A stretch of 20,615 nt of DNA from assembly GCA_947448095.1 (NCBI GenBank), contig CANFNN010000016.1, positions 1-20,615 on the forward strand, written 5' to 3'. Of the stretch, positions 7,378 to 13,882 are shown one piece after another (within the stretch, counting starts at the first letter, position 1; each line of letters begins with the position of its first letter). The position numbers and the translations under genes are program-made. This stretch comes from Bacteriovoracaceae bacterium. Its GTDB lineage: Bacteria; Bdellovibrionota; Bacteriovoracia; Bacteriovoracales; Bacteriovoracaceae. Below the pieces are notes generated by a model. It made no database searches. It saw nothing but the letters and a program-made list of their open reading frames with translations, and was not told the DNA's origin.

Positions 7378-7863
7378 ATGAAAAATGTATTTAATGAGAC
7401 TCAGACCAAGAAAAATTTAGAATCAGCATTTGCGGGTGAATCAATGGCCAATCGAAAATACCTCTACTTTGCCAAATTGGCCAGGGAGCTAGGTGATGAG
7501 GAGGTGGCATTGGTTTTTGAAGAGACGGCCCACCAGGAAACTCAGCATGCGTTTTCTCACTTGAGCCTTATTTATCCTAAATCGACATTAACCGTTGAAA
7601 AGCTTTTAGAGATGGCGATTGAAGGAGAAAGGTATGAGCACACTGTGATGTACCCAGAATTTGAAAAGAAGGCCAAGGAAGAAAATGACCTCGGTGCTGC
7701 TTCGGAGTTTATTGATCAAGCCTCAGAATCTCGCGAACATGAGGATAATTTTAAGAAAACTCTTGAACTGGCCCGCAAGAAATTCGCGGCTCTTAAGGTC
7801 GTGGAAAAAATTCATGCCGACAATTATCAACGAGTTCTTGATTCAAAAAGAGGTATCAAATGA
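7378..7863 (+). CDS. Rubrerythrin (diiron peroxide reductase) without rubredoxin domain
   Basis: A 161-aa four-helix diiron protein that reduces H2O2 in the cytoplasm. Ligand motifs in order: A-G-E21-S, E54-T-Q-H57, and E84-R-Y-E87-H-T with M-Y-P-E-F. In the last helix S-E-S-R-E-H121-E-D-N-F is seen where the family normally has E-x-x-H; counting back from H121, the position of the bridging glutamate is S118, with glutamates at 117 and 120 instead. The usual C-terminal rubredoxin domain is absent, but a rubredoxin gene overlaps its stop by 4 bases (ATGA), so the domains are split and co-translated. GGGAG lies 6 bases before the ATG; an upstream in-frame extension is less likely. Probably induced by OxyR. 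Confidence 0.88.
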   Translation: MKNVFNETQTKKNLESAFAGESMANRKYLYFAKLARELGDEEVALVFEETAHQETQHAFSHLSLIYPKSTLTVEKLLEMAIEGERYEHTVMYPEFEKKAKEENDLGAASEFIDQASESREHEDNFKKTLELARKKFAALKVVEKIHADNYQRVLDSKRGIK

Positions 7864-8027
7864 ATTATCAAAAATACAAATGTGTGGTGTGTGACTTTAT
7901 CTACGATGAAGAAAAAGGTGATCCTGATTCAGATTTAAAGCCGGGAACAAAATTTTCTGAGATCCCTGAAGACTGGTCATGCCCAGAGTGCGGAGTGACA
8001 AAAACGTTTCTGGAATTGATGGAGTAG
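7860..8027 (+). CDS. Rubredoxin
   Basis: A 55-aa iron electron carrier. K-C8-V-V-C11-D-F-I-Y-D, G-D-P-D, K-P-G-T-x-F and P-E-D-W-S-C41-P-E-C44-G-V are all diagnostic of rubredoxin, with the four cysteines binding one iron. It starts inside the rubrerythrin stop codon (ATGA), so it is translationally coupled and most likely the electron donor of that enzyme. It ends 9 bases before the convergent glycoside hydrolase gene, with no terminator hairpin between. Confidence 0.95.
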   Translation: MNYQKYKCVVCDFIYDEEKGDPDSDLKPGTKFSEIPEDWSCPECGVTKTFLELME

Positions 8028-8036
8028 AACTAGCAA

Positions 8037-9266
8037 TTAAGGGATCGCCGCTTCGAGAAAATAGCCCGAGCTCCAGGTGAAAGGATGCTCGGCTCGGTAT
8101 AATAAGCGCCTTACAGGCTTGAGAGATTGTTCGCTTTCTATCAAATCATAGACCTCATAGACGGCTTTGTTTTTGATAATTTGCTTCGAGTACAGTTCAA
8201 GAATTTGCTCCGCTTTTTTGGGGTAACCTGTTTCTCGCTCAGCGATAGCTGCTAGGGAAGTAATCCAGCCCCAGTAGATCTCATCGTGGTAGCCCGAGAG
8301 ACCTACGAGTTTAGGAAACTTGCTTTTGATTGATGCTGGGTAATTGGGCCAGGTTGGTCTTCCCGGCATGGGTTGCCAGAGGGGGCTATCGCGAAGGCTT
8401 TTGAGAATAGATTCAGAGTCTTCTCGATTCATTAAATGATAGGCCACGGCCAAAAGATTAGCATCGGCCGTGAGGTGATCATCTCCAGTGAAGTTACGGA
8501 TAACTTTTTTGGTGGGATCCCAAAAGTAGGAGCGAAACTGAACCAGGAATTGATTGTAGCGGTTGAGATAAAGTAGTTCTTTTTCTTTATCGCCTAAAAA
8601 TTTTGCCCAGTCCGAGAGTCCTCTCAGAGAAAGGCCATAGAGAACATTCGTGAATCCCACGCATCCTGTTCTTTGGACACTGTCTTCCCAATCTGAATAG
8701 GGGGCCTGTTTACAAACCAGGCCCTTTTCCATCGTATGTTTGTCGATCCATTGAATGGATTTTTCAGCATGGGTAAAATACTTTTGAGCAAATGCTGTAT
8801 CTTTTGTTTGAGTGACATACCGGCTGGCTTCCCAAACTAAAATAACATTTGGAATATAGGAGATGACTCCGTTTTCTGTTTCAAACTGTGGCTCTAAGGG
8901 CTCTTTGAATGGCAGGATCACTCCCACCATGCCTAAGAGGACTCTTGGCTCGATTTTATAGTGGTCAATTACTCGTGGTAAAAGTCCATCAGGCCGTTGA
9001 AAGGAAAAATATATTTCAAAGGAATCGCGAACGGCTTTGGTTTTACCCGCTTTAAGAGCACCGAAACTTGCAAATGCAAAGTCCCAGGCCCATAACGAGC
9101 GGTACTGATGGGCACCAGCAACTAAGTATTGATGTTGACCCACGGTCACAATGTTTTGCTCAATGCCTTTTTGGGTAATTTCAATAGCACGAACAAGCAG
9201 CGTAGAGTTGGCACTACTTTGAACTGGAAAACATAAAATGAATAAAACGAGTGCAAGAGTTTTTAT
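8037..9266 (-). CDS. Exported (alpha/alpha)6-barrel glycoside hydrolase-like protein, apparent ATA start
   Basis: The frame is open from 9266 and gives 409 residues. With initiation at ATA (9266) the product has a textbook signal peptide (K-T-L-A-L-V-L-F-I-L-C-F-P-V-Q-S-S-A) and an AAGG Shine-Dalgarno 7 bases upstream. The first conventional start is GTG at 9149, which would delete the signal peptide and the first mature residues. The mature part has Y-R-S-L-W-A-W-D-F-A-F, F-S-F-Q-R-P-D-G-L-L-P, P-Y-S-D-W-E-D-S and W-G-W-I, patterns of (alpha/alpha)6-barrel glycosidases such as GH15, GH37, GH63 or GH100. The substrate is unknown; an oligosaccharide-releasing role in the periplasm is plausible. 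It is the last gene of the exbB operon, and the preceding stop codon overlaps its Shine-Dalgarno. Confidence 0.62.
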   Translation of the reverse strand: MKTLALVLFILCFPVQSSANSTLLVRAIEITQKGIEQNIVTVGQHQYLVAGAHQYRSLWAWDFAFASFGALKAGKTKAVRDSFEIYFSFQRPDGLLPRVIDHYKIEPRVLLGMVGVILPFKEPLEPQFETENGVISYIPNVILVWEASRYVTQTKDTAFAQKYFTHAEKSIQWIDKHTMEKGLVCKQAPYSDWEDSVQRTGCVGFTNVLYGLSLRGLSDWAKFLGDKEKELLYLNRYNQFLVQFRSYFWDPTKKVIRNFTGDDHLTADANLLAVAYHLMNREDSESILKSLRDSPLWQPMPGRPTWPNYPASIKSKFPKLVGLSGYHDEIYWGWITSLAAIAERETGYPKKAEQILELYSKQIIKNKAVYEVYDLIESEQSLKPVRRLLYRAEHPFTWSSGYFLEAAIP

Positions 9267-9275
9267 AGAGATACC

Positions 9276-9542
9276 TTAGAGTCTCTTAATGAGATGAAGT
9301 CCAAACTGGGTTTTTACAATGCCAGATATTTCGTCTGGTTTCAGTAGCAGTAGGGCCTTCTCAAAGGGAGGAACCATCATGCCTTTAGAGAATTCTCCCA
9401 AATCTCCACCCCTAGAACCTGAACTACACAGAGAGAAGTCCTTGGCCAAATCTTCAAACGTTTTTCCGTCGTTAAGCTTTTTCAGTAAGTCCTGGGCTTC
9501 ATATTCATGGTCAACCAAGATATGTTTGGCTTTTAATTTCAT
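9276..9542 (-). CDS. Parvulin-type peptidyl-prolyl isomerase
   Basis: An 88-aa single-domain PpiC/parvulin. K-A-K-H-I-L-V opens the domain; F-x-D-L-A-K-D-F-S-L-C-S-S-G-S-x-G-G-D-L-G-E-F follows, then M-V-P-P-F-E-K-A and T-Q-F-G-L-H-L-I, matching the PpiC core in order. It has no signal peptide, so it acts in the cytoplasm as a small foldase. The ATG at 9542 has AAGGA 5 bases upstream and overlaps the fur-family stop by 4 bases (ATGA); an upstream in-frame start at 9560 would sit inside that gene without its own ribosome-binding site. Confidence 0.92.
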   Translation of the reverse strand: MKLKAKHILVDHEYEAQDLLKKLNDGKTFEDLAKDFSLCSSGSRGGDLGEFSKGMMVPPFEKALLLLKPDEISGIVKTQFGLHLIKRL

Positions 9543-9994
9543 AATTCCTTTTTGAGGCACTTAGAACAAACCCCTGTAAATTCTAAATAATGTTGTATCT
9601 GATCATAGCCTAGTTTCGAGATCATTTTTTCGAACACTGACATGTCACATTTTTCAATCAGTTTAATCTGGCCACACTCTCGGCAGCGCACATGGTGGTG
9701 GTGATGGTTTGAAGCAATATTTCCGATCTCGTAGCGAAAAAAGCCTTCGCCCAAGTTTAATTCTTTAATGATCTCTTTTTCTTTAAACTGAACAAGGGTT
9801 CTAAAGACTGTTGAGATGTCACAAGTCTCATCGCCTAGTTGGTGATGGATTTCAGTCGCAGAAAGAGGGGTTCGAGATTTTGAAACAGCAACTAGAATTG
9901 CGACTTTCGTTTTGGTCCGATTCAAACCATTTTGGCTTAAAAGCTCTTTGGCCTTATCTTGAGTCAGGTGATTTTCGCAGCATTTATTTTTCAT
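9539..9994 (-). CDS. Fur-family metal-responsive repressor
   Basis: A 151-aa Fur superfamily protein. The N-terminal winged helix (about 20-85) includes L-N-R-T-x-T-K-x-A-I-L and D-x-S-T-V-F-R-T-L. The dimer/metal domain has N-H97-H-H-H-H101-V-R-C104-R-E-C107-G and a second pair G-V-C143-S-K-C146, a structural zinc site. An extra C-C-E-N-H near the N-terminus is unusual. Fur, Zur and PerR cannot be told apart safely from sequence alone; co-transcription with exbBD points to control of metal uptake (Fur or Zur). It starts 6 bases after the exbD stop and overlaps the PPIase gene by 4 bases. Confidence 0.88.
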   Translation of the reverse strand: MKNKCCENHLTQDKAKELLSQNGLNRTKTKVAILVAVSKSRTPLSATEIHHQLGDETCDISTVFRTLVQFKEKEIIKELNLGEGFFRYEIGNIASNHHHHHVRCRECGQIKLIEKCDMSVFEKMISKLGYDQIQHYLEFTGVCSKCLKKEL

Positions 9995-10000
9995 GGCAAT

Positions 10001-10405
10001 CTATGGTGCTTGAACATTGATGGCAAATTTCTTGATGCCACTTAATTGAAGACGATCAAGAACTTCAATTACCGTTCCATGCATGACAGTTTTATCAGCG
10101 GCAATGACTGCGTGAACTTCTGGATTTTTCTTCACATCCAGCGCCACAAGCTCAGAGAGCTGCTCTGGAGATACGGCCTGGCCATTGAGATCAATTACAC
10201 CACTTGCACTGATGGTGATATTGAGATTACTGGGTTTTACTTCCTTGCCTGAAGCAGCGGTAGGAAGATTGATGTTGATACTTGGCTTAATAAAAATAGG
10301 AGCCGAGACCATGAAAATAATCAGAATCACTAAAACAATGTCGACAAGAGGAACGACATTGATTTCAGCTATGGTTTCGTTTCTCTCCGAACCATTGATT
10401 TTCAT
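10001..10405 (-). CDS. exbD: ExbD/TolR family proton-channel subunit
   Basis: A 134-aa protein with a short cytoplasmic tail, one membrane helix starting N-V-V-P-L-V-D22-I-V-L-V-I-L-I-I-F-M-V, and a periplasmic domain with D-L-N-G and 'V-I-A-A-D-K-x-V-x-H-G'. D22 is the conserved proton-carrying aspartate. With the ExbB/TolQ protein it forms the stator that uses proton motive force to energise TonB (or TolA). No TonB gene lies in the operon. Its ATG overlaps the exbB stop (ATGA). Confidence 0.9.
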   Translation of the reverse strand: MKINGSERNETIAEINVVPLVDIVLVILIIFMVSAPIFIKPSININLPTAASGKEVKPSNLNITISASGVIDLNGQAVSPEQLSELVALDVKKNPEVHAVIAADKTVMHGTVIEVLDRLQLSGIKKFAINVQAP

Positions 10406-11037
10406 TTTTTATCCCCAAGATTCTTTGCATAGGCGAGGCATAGTTCACGTACGCCACTTAGGGCATCAAAAATGGATTGAACTTTTTTGTTAAAATAGTT
10501 GTAAGCGGCTACTGAAGGAATCGCCACCGCAAGGCCGGTGGCCGTAGCCACTAAGGCCATTGAGATACCTGCCATGACTACTTTTTGACCGGCCTCTGAA
10601 GAGGCTTGAGTCATGTCATGGAACGCCTTCATGATTCCTAGGACTGTTCCTAATAAACCAATATAGGGAGCATTTGATCCAATGGTGCCTAAAAAGGATA
10701 AAAACTTTTCCATCTTCGGACGTTGGGTAATAGTGAAAGTGTTAAAAATTTCTTCAAGCCCTTTATCACCCGAGTGCTCAATATGCTTAACTGCATAAGC
10801 GGCAGCAGTCCCCATGATGGAGTCCTTAACCTTAGCGATTTCTTTAACATCACTGAGTTTATTTTCCAAAAGGGCGTTTTCAATTCTCACCAGCATTTGT
10901 CTAGAATCTTTATAGATCTTATTGAGAAAGAAAAATCGCTCGAGAATAATGGCCAAACTAAGCACACTCAAAATAATCAGCACCCATAAGACTGCCTGGT
11001 CGGCGTAGTGGGCCATAGAAAATAGTTGTTCAGTCAT
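10402..11037 (-). CDS. exbB: ExbB/TolQ (MotA/TolQ/ExbB) family proton channel
   Basis: A 211-aa inner-membrane protein with three membrane helices: about 15-37, then two C-terminal ones around A-P-Y-I-G-L-L-G-T-V-L-G-I-M and M-A-L-V-A-T-A-T-G-L-A-V-A-I-P. The last two are the family's signature helices. It pairs with the overlapping ExbD. An earlier in-frame ATG at 11124 gives an arginine-rich extension without a ribosome-binding site; the ATG at 11037 has GGAG 8 bases upstream and is preferred. It is the first gene of a five-gene minus-strand operon. Confidence 0.9.
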   Translation of the reverse strand: MTEQLFSMAHYADQAVLWVLIILSVLSLAIILERFFFLNKIYKDSRQMLVRIENALLENKLSDVKEIAKVKDSIMGTAAAYAVKHIEHSGDKGLEEIFNTFTITQRPKMEKFLSFLGTIGSNAPYIGLLGTVLGIMKAFHDMTQASSEAGQKVVMAGISMALVATATGLAVAIPSVAAYNYFNKKVQSIFDALSGVRELCLAYAKNLGDKK

Positions 11038-11144
11038 AATCAAGTCTCCATTTGGGGATATATTTACAGCTATTTCTGTGGGTCGTCTTGGAAAAATGGT
11101 TTTGCTTAATGATGCGCAGCACATGCTGGCAAAGTCTTTATTTT

Positions 11145-11158
11145 ATGATTAATATCAT
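11145..11158. promoter_or_regulatory. Inverted repeat, candidate operator between exbB and the PuuD-like gene
   Basis: ATGAT-TAAT-ATCAT is a perfect 5-base inverted repeat around 4 bases, in the 150-base divergent region. Its TGAT...ATCA ends resemble half-sites of Fur-family operators, and a Fur-family gene lies in the exbB operon. It could equally be part of a promoter (TATGAT at 11144-11149). The rest of the 11038-11187 region shows no other element I can defend. Confidence 0.3.
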
Positions 11159-11187
11159 CCTAGTTAATATTTTTTAGAGGAGCTTTT

Positions 11188-11889
11188 ATGGATATCGCTA
11201 TGTTTACTGAAGAAGGTTTGGTCATGATTCTCAGATGGATCCATTTCTTTGCCGGTGTGGCCTGGATTGGACATCTTTATTACTTCAATTTCGTTCAAGG
11301 CGAATTCTTCAAAGAAATTGATGCTCCTGTAAAAAATCAAGCTTTCTCAAAGCTCGTTCCTAAAGCTTTGTGGTGGTTCCGTTGGGGAGCGATGGGTACT
11401 TTCCTCTCTGGTGTAGCGATGCTTGCTCTTGCTGCTAAAGATTTGGGTCCTGATTTTATGAAGACTTCTTACGGTATTTATATTTCTATCGGTGGATTGA
11501 TGGGAACAATCATGTTCTTAAACGTTTGGCTGGTTATTTGGCCAAGACAACAAATCATGATTGCTTCGGCCAATTCTGTCATTGGTGGCGGTCCAGCAGA
11601 TCCACGTGCCGCAGTTGTTGCTCCTCAGGCAGCACTGGCTTCTCGTACAAACGTTGTTTTCTCTATCCCACTTCTGTTTTTCATGGGTGCTTGTCGTCAC
11701 CTAAGCTTGAATATTCCTGAAGGATTTAGCCCAGGACTTGTCATGGGTGTAACTACTGTTCTGATCCTTGCGATTCAAGTAAACGCATTGAAAGGGAAGA
11801 TGGGGCCAATGGCTTCTGTTAAAGGTGTTGTTCACTGTGGTGTTGGTCTAATGGTAGTTCTCTACGCATTAGTTGAAGCTTTGGTTTAA
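11188..11889 (+). CDS. PuuD-like (Urate_ox_N) heme-type membrane protein, without cytochrome domain
   Basis: A 233-aa inner-membrane protein. R-W-I-H19-F-F-A-G-V-A-W-I-G-H29, W-W-F-R-W-G-A, N-V-W-L-V-I-W-P-R-Q-Q, H171 and H216 are spread over about six membrane helices and match the N-terminal membrane domain of urate hydroxylase PuuD. Full-length PuuD adds a C-terminal cytochrome c domain; here the protein stops before it, and a separate small cytochrome c gene follows 80 bases downstream. No other purine-degradation gene is in the window, so urate oxidation is not assured. AGAGGAG lies about 6 bases before the ATG. Codon choice (CGT, GGT, GCT, CTT) looks more biased than in neighbours, suggesting high expression. 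A strong hairpin follows. Confidence 0.72.
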   Translation: MDIAMFTEEGLVMILRWIHFFAGVAWIGHLYYFNFVQGEFFKEIDAPVKNQAFSKLVPKALWWFRWGAMGTFLSGVAMLALAAKDLGPDFMKTSYGIYISIGGLMGTIMFLNVWLVIWPRQQIMIASANSVIGGGPADPRAAVVAPQAALASRTNVVFSIPLLFFMGACRHLSLNIPEGFSPGLVMGVTTVLILAIQVNALKGKMGPMASVKGVVHCGVGLMVVLYALVEALV

Positions 11890-11892
11890 TTA

Positions 11893-11949
11893 AAAAGAAT
11901 CACTCATTTGGATGGGCACCTCAGGTGCCCTCCATAAAATGATTCTTTT
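11893..11949 (+). terminator. Nested hairpin terminator
   Basis: The inner stem GGGCACCT (11914-11921) pairs with AGGTGCCC (11923-11930). An outer stem AAAAGAATCA (11893-11902) pairs with TGATTCTTTT (11940-11949), which also supplies the T-run. It lies directly after the PuuD-like gene and before the cytochrome gene, so the latter may depend on read-through or its own promoter. Confidence 0.65.
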
Positions 11950-11969
11950 GGTATTTCGGGGGATGAGTT

Positions 11970-12317
11970 GTGAACAAAAATATTTTTATAGTAGCTTTGA
12001 TCAGCTCCCTTCTTGTATTTAGTTCTTTACTCCATGCTGATCAGGCCACTATCGATAAGGGCCGCCGGCTTTATTTTTCAAACTGTATTCAATGTCACAA
12101 CAAAGACCCAAACCTCAAAGGTTCGATTGGGCCTGAAATGGTAGATGCTCCACTTGTTGTTATGACTTCTAAGGTGATGACTGGGAAGTATCCAGCCGTT
12201 TTACCTCAGGGGTTCGTCCCTAAAAGAAAATCTAGTGCGATGAAAAAAATCCCAAAACTTCAAAATGATATCCCGGCAATTTACGCATGGGTTCAATCGA
12301 TGAAGAAGAAAAAGTAA
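11970..12317 (+). CDS. Small exported cytochrome c
   Basis: A 115-aa protein with a signal peptide (1-23, cleavage near L-H-A) and a class I heme site C39-I-Q-C42-H43. D-K-G-R-R-L-Y-F-S-N-C-I-Q-C-H is the usual helix-1 context, G-S-I-G-P-E follows, and M91 (S-A-M-K-K-I-P) is the likely distal ligand before the final helix. It works in the periplasm as an electron carrier or electron acceptor domain. The start is GTG with GGGGA 7 bases upstream. It follows the PuuD-like gene and corresponds to that protein's missing cytochrome domain, so the two probably act together. Confidence 0.88.
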   Translation: MNKNIFIVALISSLLVFSSLLHADQATIDKGRRLYFSNCIQCHNKDPNLKGSIGPEMVDAPLVVMTSKVMTGKYPAVLPQGFVPKRKSSAMKKIPKLQNDIPAIYAWVQSMKKKK

Positions 12318-12327
12318 GTTCCTAGAT

Positions 12328-12546
12328 ATGGATAAACCAAAATCTGCAGATCCCTTGCATGGGGTCACTCTCGAAAAAATCTTGGAAGCACTGGTTGAGA
12401 AATTTGGCTGGGAAGAACTTGGTGAAATTATTTCAATACGCTGTTTTACATTTGACCCAAGTATCAAATCGAGCCTTACTTTTTTAAGAAAAACTCCTTG
12501 GGCCAGAAAAAAAGTCGAAGACCTTTATCTTTCTATTCAGCGCTAA
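12328..12546 (+). CDS. VF530 family (DUF2132) small protein
   Basis: A 72-aa protein. D-P-L-H-G-V-T-L-E-K-I-L, F-G-W-E-E-L-G-E-I-I-x-I-R-C-F and D-P-S-I-K-S-S-L-x-F-L-R-K-T-P-W-A-R-K-K-V-E are near-diagnostic of the VF530 family, a compact helical fold proposed to bind DNA. The physiological role is unknown. It starts 10 bases after the cytochrome gene with no clear Shine-Dalgarno and is probably co-transcribed. Its stop directly abuts the stop of the convergent gene at 12547. Confidence 0.9.
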   Translation: MDKPKSADPLHGVTLEKILEALVEKFGWEELGEIISIRCFTFDPSIKSSLTFLRKTPWARKKVEDLYLSIQR

Positions 12547-12807
12547 TTAGTAGCCTAAAATATCAACGTAAGTCGTACCTTTAGCTAACGCCGATGATGA
12601 CTTGGCCCTTTGACCTTTAATCATGATTTTCTTGTTAGCGAATAGGTCTTTGAGTAATGTGCGAGACATTGCCTTAAGAGTATCGTTTTCATTTTGCTCT
12701 CTGAGAGCATTTAAAAGAACATTATCAATTCGAGACTCTGCGTATTCCAAATTAATGGCAATTCTGAAAGAGTCGGCTGGTTGAGCGGGAGTTGTTGTAG
12801 TAGTCAT
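12547..12807 (-). CDS. Hypothetical small protein, 86 aa
   Basis: Not recognised. The ATG at 12807 has AAGGA 6 bases upstream; the frame extends to 12900 but without a ribosome-binding site. The N-terminus is a Thr/Pro/Ala-rich tail (M-T-T-T-T-T-P-A-Q-P-A), followed by a helical core and a basic stretch I-M-I-K-G-Q-R-A-K-S-S-S-A-L-A-K-G. It has no signal peptide and no cysteine, so it is probably cytoplasmic and possibly nucleic-acid binding (inference from charge only). Confidence 0.55.
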   Translation of the reverse strand: MTTTTTPAQPADSFRIAINLEYAESRIDNVLLNALREQNENDTLKAMSRTLLKDLFANKKIMIKGQRAKSSSALAKGTTYVDILGY

Positions 12808-12903
12808 AAAAATCCTTGTTTCATTTCTTCTAATACATTCAGACTGAAAAGCCCACCGATTGATGGGAACTGAGACTTTTTTATAGGGTCGGTTGGTCAA
12901 ATT

Positions 12904-12911
12904 ATGATAAT
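12904..12911 (+). promoter_or_regulatory. Candidate -10 element close to the start codon of the gene at 12923
   Basis: TATGAT (12904-12909) overlaps GATAAT (12906-12911). Transcription would begin about 0-7 bases before the ATG, and the intervening bases (T-run) hold no Shine-Dalgarno. No good -35 is seen at 17 bases. Confidence 0.35.
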
Positions 12912-12922
12912 ATTTTTTCTAA

Positions 12923-13855
12923 ATGAAGCTTATTATTCTCCTTATTTATACTCTTTTCAGCCTCTTGGATGCCTTTGGCGCCATTAATGAGGTTCTAACC
13001 CTTAAGCAAGTCTCTGAAGACGGAAATCAGTTTGTTTTTGTCAGGCGCGAGGGGGAGGCTCCCTGGAAGGGAATAACCATTAAAGATCCTCAGACAAAAG
13101 CCATTCTCTACGAGGCCAGGACTGCTAAGTGCAGTGCCACAGCTTGCGTGGGAATCGTAGTGAAAAATCACAGTGGACTAAAGCTTCGATTGGATGAGGA
13201 ATATGCTCATTCCTATAATGAAGTGGCGATTCAACTCAATGGTCAGGATGCTCCCTTGCCCGAGCCAGAAGTCGTAGAGCCGGAAGTTCCTAAGCCTAAG
13301 CCTGAAATTGTGAAGCCCGAAGTGGTGAAACCTAATGCCAAACCCGTGCCTAAGATCATTGTACCTCCCAAATTACCTTCAGCGATGGATCAATCTCTTT
13401 ACGCTAGTTATGGCAGTCCCATCGGCCCAGGATTTAAAATCGGCTATTACAAAAAAAGAGAGTCTATTTGGTGGGGAATAAATTACGCCAATATTTCTAG
13501 TGCCACGAGCAAAGTAACGATCAAAGGACATTTGTTCTCAGGATCAGGAAGCCTAACACTTCTCAAGGCTTCACCCAATATTGATATTAATCTGGTTGGT
13601 GAATTGGGAATGGCCAAGGCGACTCTTGACTTCACGGGTGTGGACCCAGATGGACCCGTCAAAGATGTGATGAGCTATTTTTGGGCGGCGGCCGGTGAAG
13701 GAAAATATAATTTTAATCAATTTTCATTGGCAATTAAAAGTGGTGTTAGCAAAGCAGGATTCGCGAGTTCCTATGACGGAACCTACAGCCGATTTAATAA
13801 TCCTTACGGGACTATTTTAATGTTCTTAGAGATAGGTGCTTACTATCGATTTTAA
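12923..13855 (+). CDS. Hypothetical exported protein with Pro-rich linker and outer-membrane barrel-like C-terminus
   Basis: A 310-aa protein with a signal peptide (1-20, ending A-F-G-A). It has an N-terminal beta-rich domain (21-110) with two cysteines (C70, C75), then a Pro-Glu/Pro-Lys linker (111-152) built of P-E-V/P-K-P units, and a C-terminal domain of alternating polar and hydrophobic strands rich in Gly, Tyr and Ser that ends G-A-Y-Y-R-F. A terminal aromatic after such strands is the usual recognition signal of outer-membrane beta-barrels. The layout suggests a periplasmic or surface domain tethered to a small barrel. Function unknown. It lies 27 bases before the SelO-like gene, so co-transcription is possible. 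Confidence 0.55.
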   Translation: MKLIILLIYTLFSLLDAFGAINEVLTLKQVSEDGNQFVFVRREGEAPWKGITIKDPQTKAILYEARTAKCSATACVGIVVKNHSGLKLRLDEEYAHSYNEVAIQLNGQDAPLPEPEVVEPEVPKPKPEIVKPEVVKPNAKPVPKIIVPPKLPSAMDQSLYASYGSPIGPGFKIGYYKKRESIWWGINYANISSATSKVTIKGHLFSGSGSLTLLKASPNIDINLVGELGMAKATLDFTGVDPDGPVKDVMSYFWAAAGEGKYNFNQFSLAIKSGVSKAGFASSYDGTYSRFNNPYGTILMFLEIGAYYRF

Positions 13856-13882
13856 CAATTTTCTTTTTAAGTGGGTCTGAGT

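Noticed and set aside
9690..9720. CAT/GTG repeat (encoding five His) as a tandem-repeat locus
   Set aside because: It is the normal His-rich metal motif of a Fur-family protein, not an independent repeat.
11038..11124. N-terminal extension of ExbB from ATG 11124
   Set aside because: It gives an atypical Cys/Arg-rich segment with no ribosome-binding site, while ATG 11037 has GGAG at 8 bases and the normal ExbB N-terminus.
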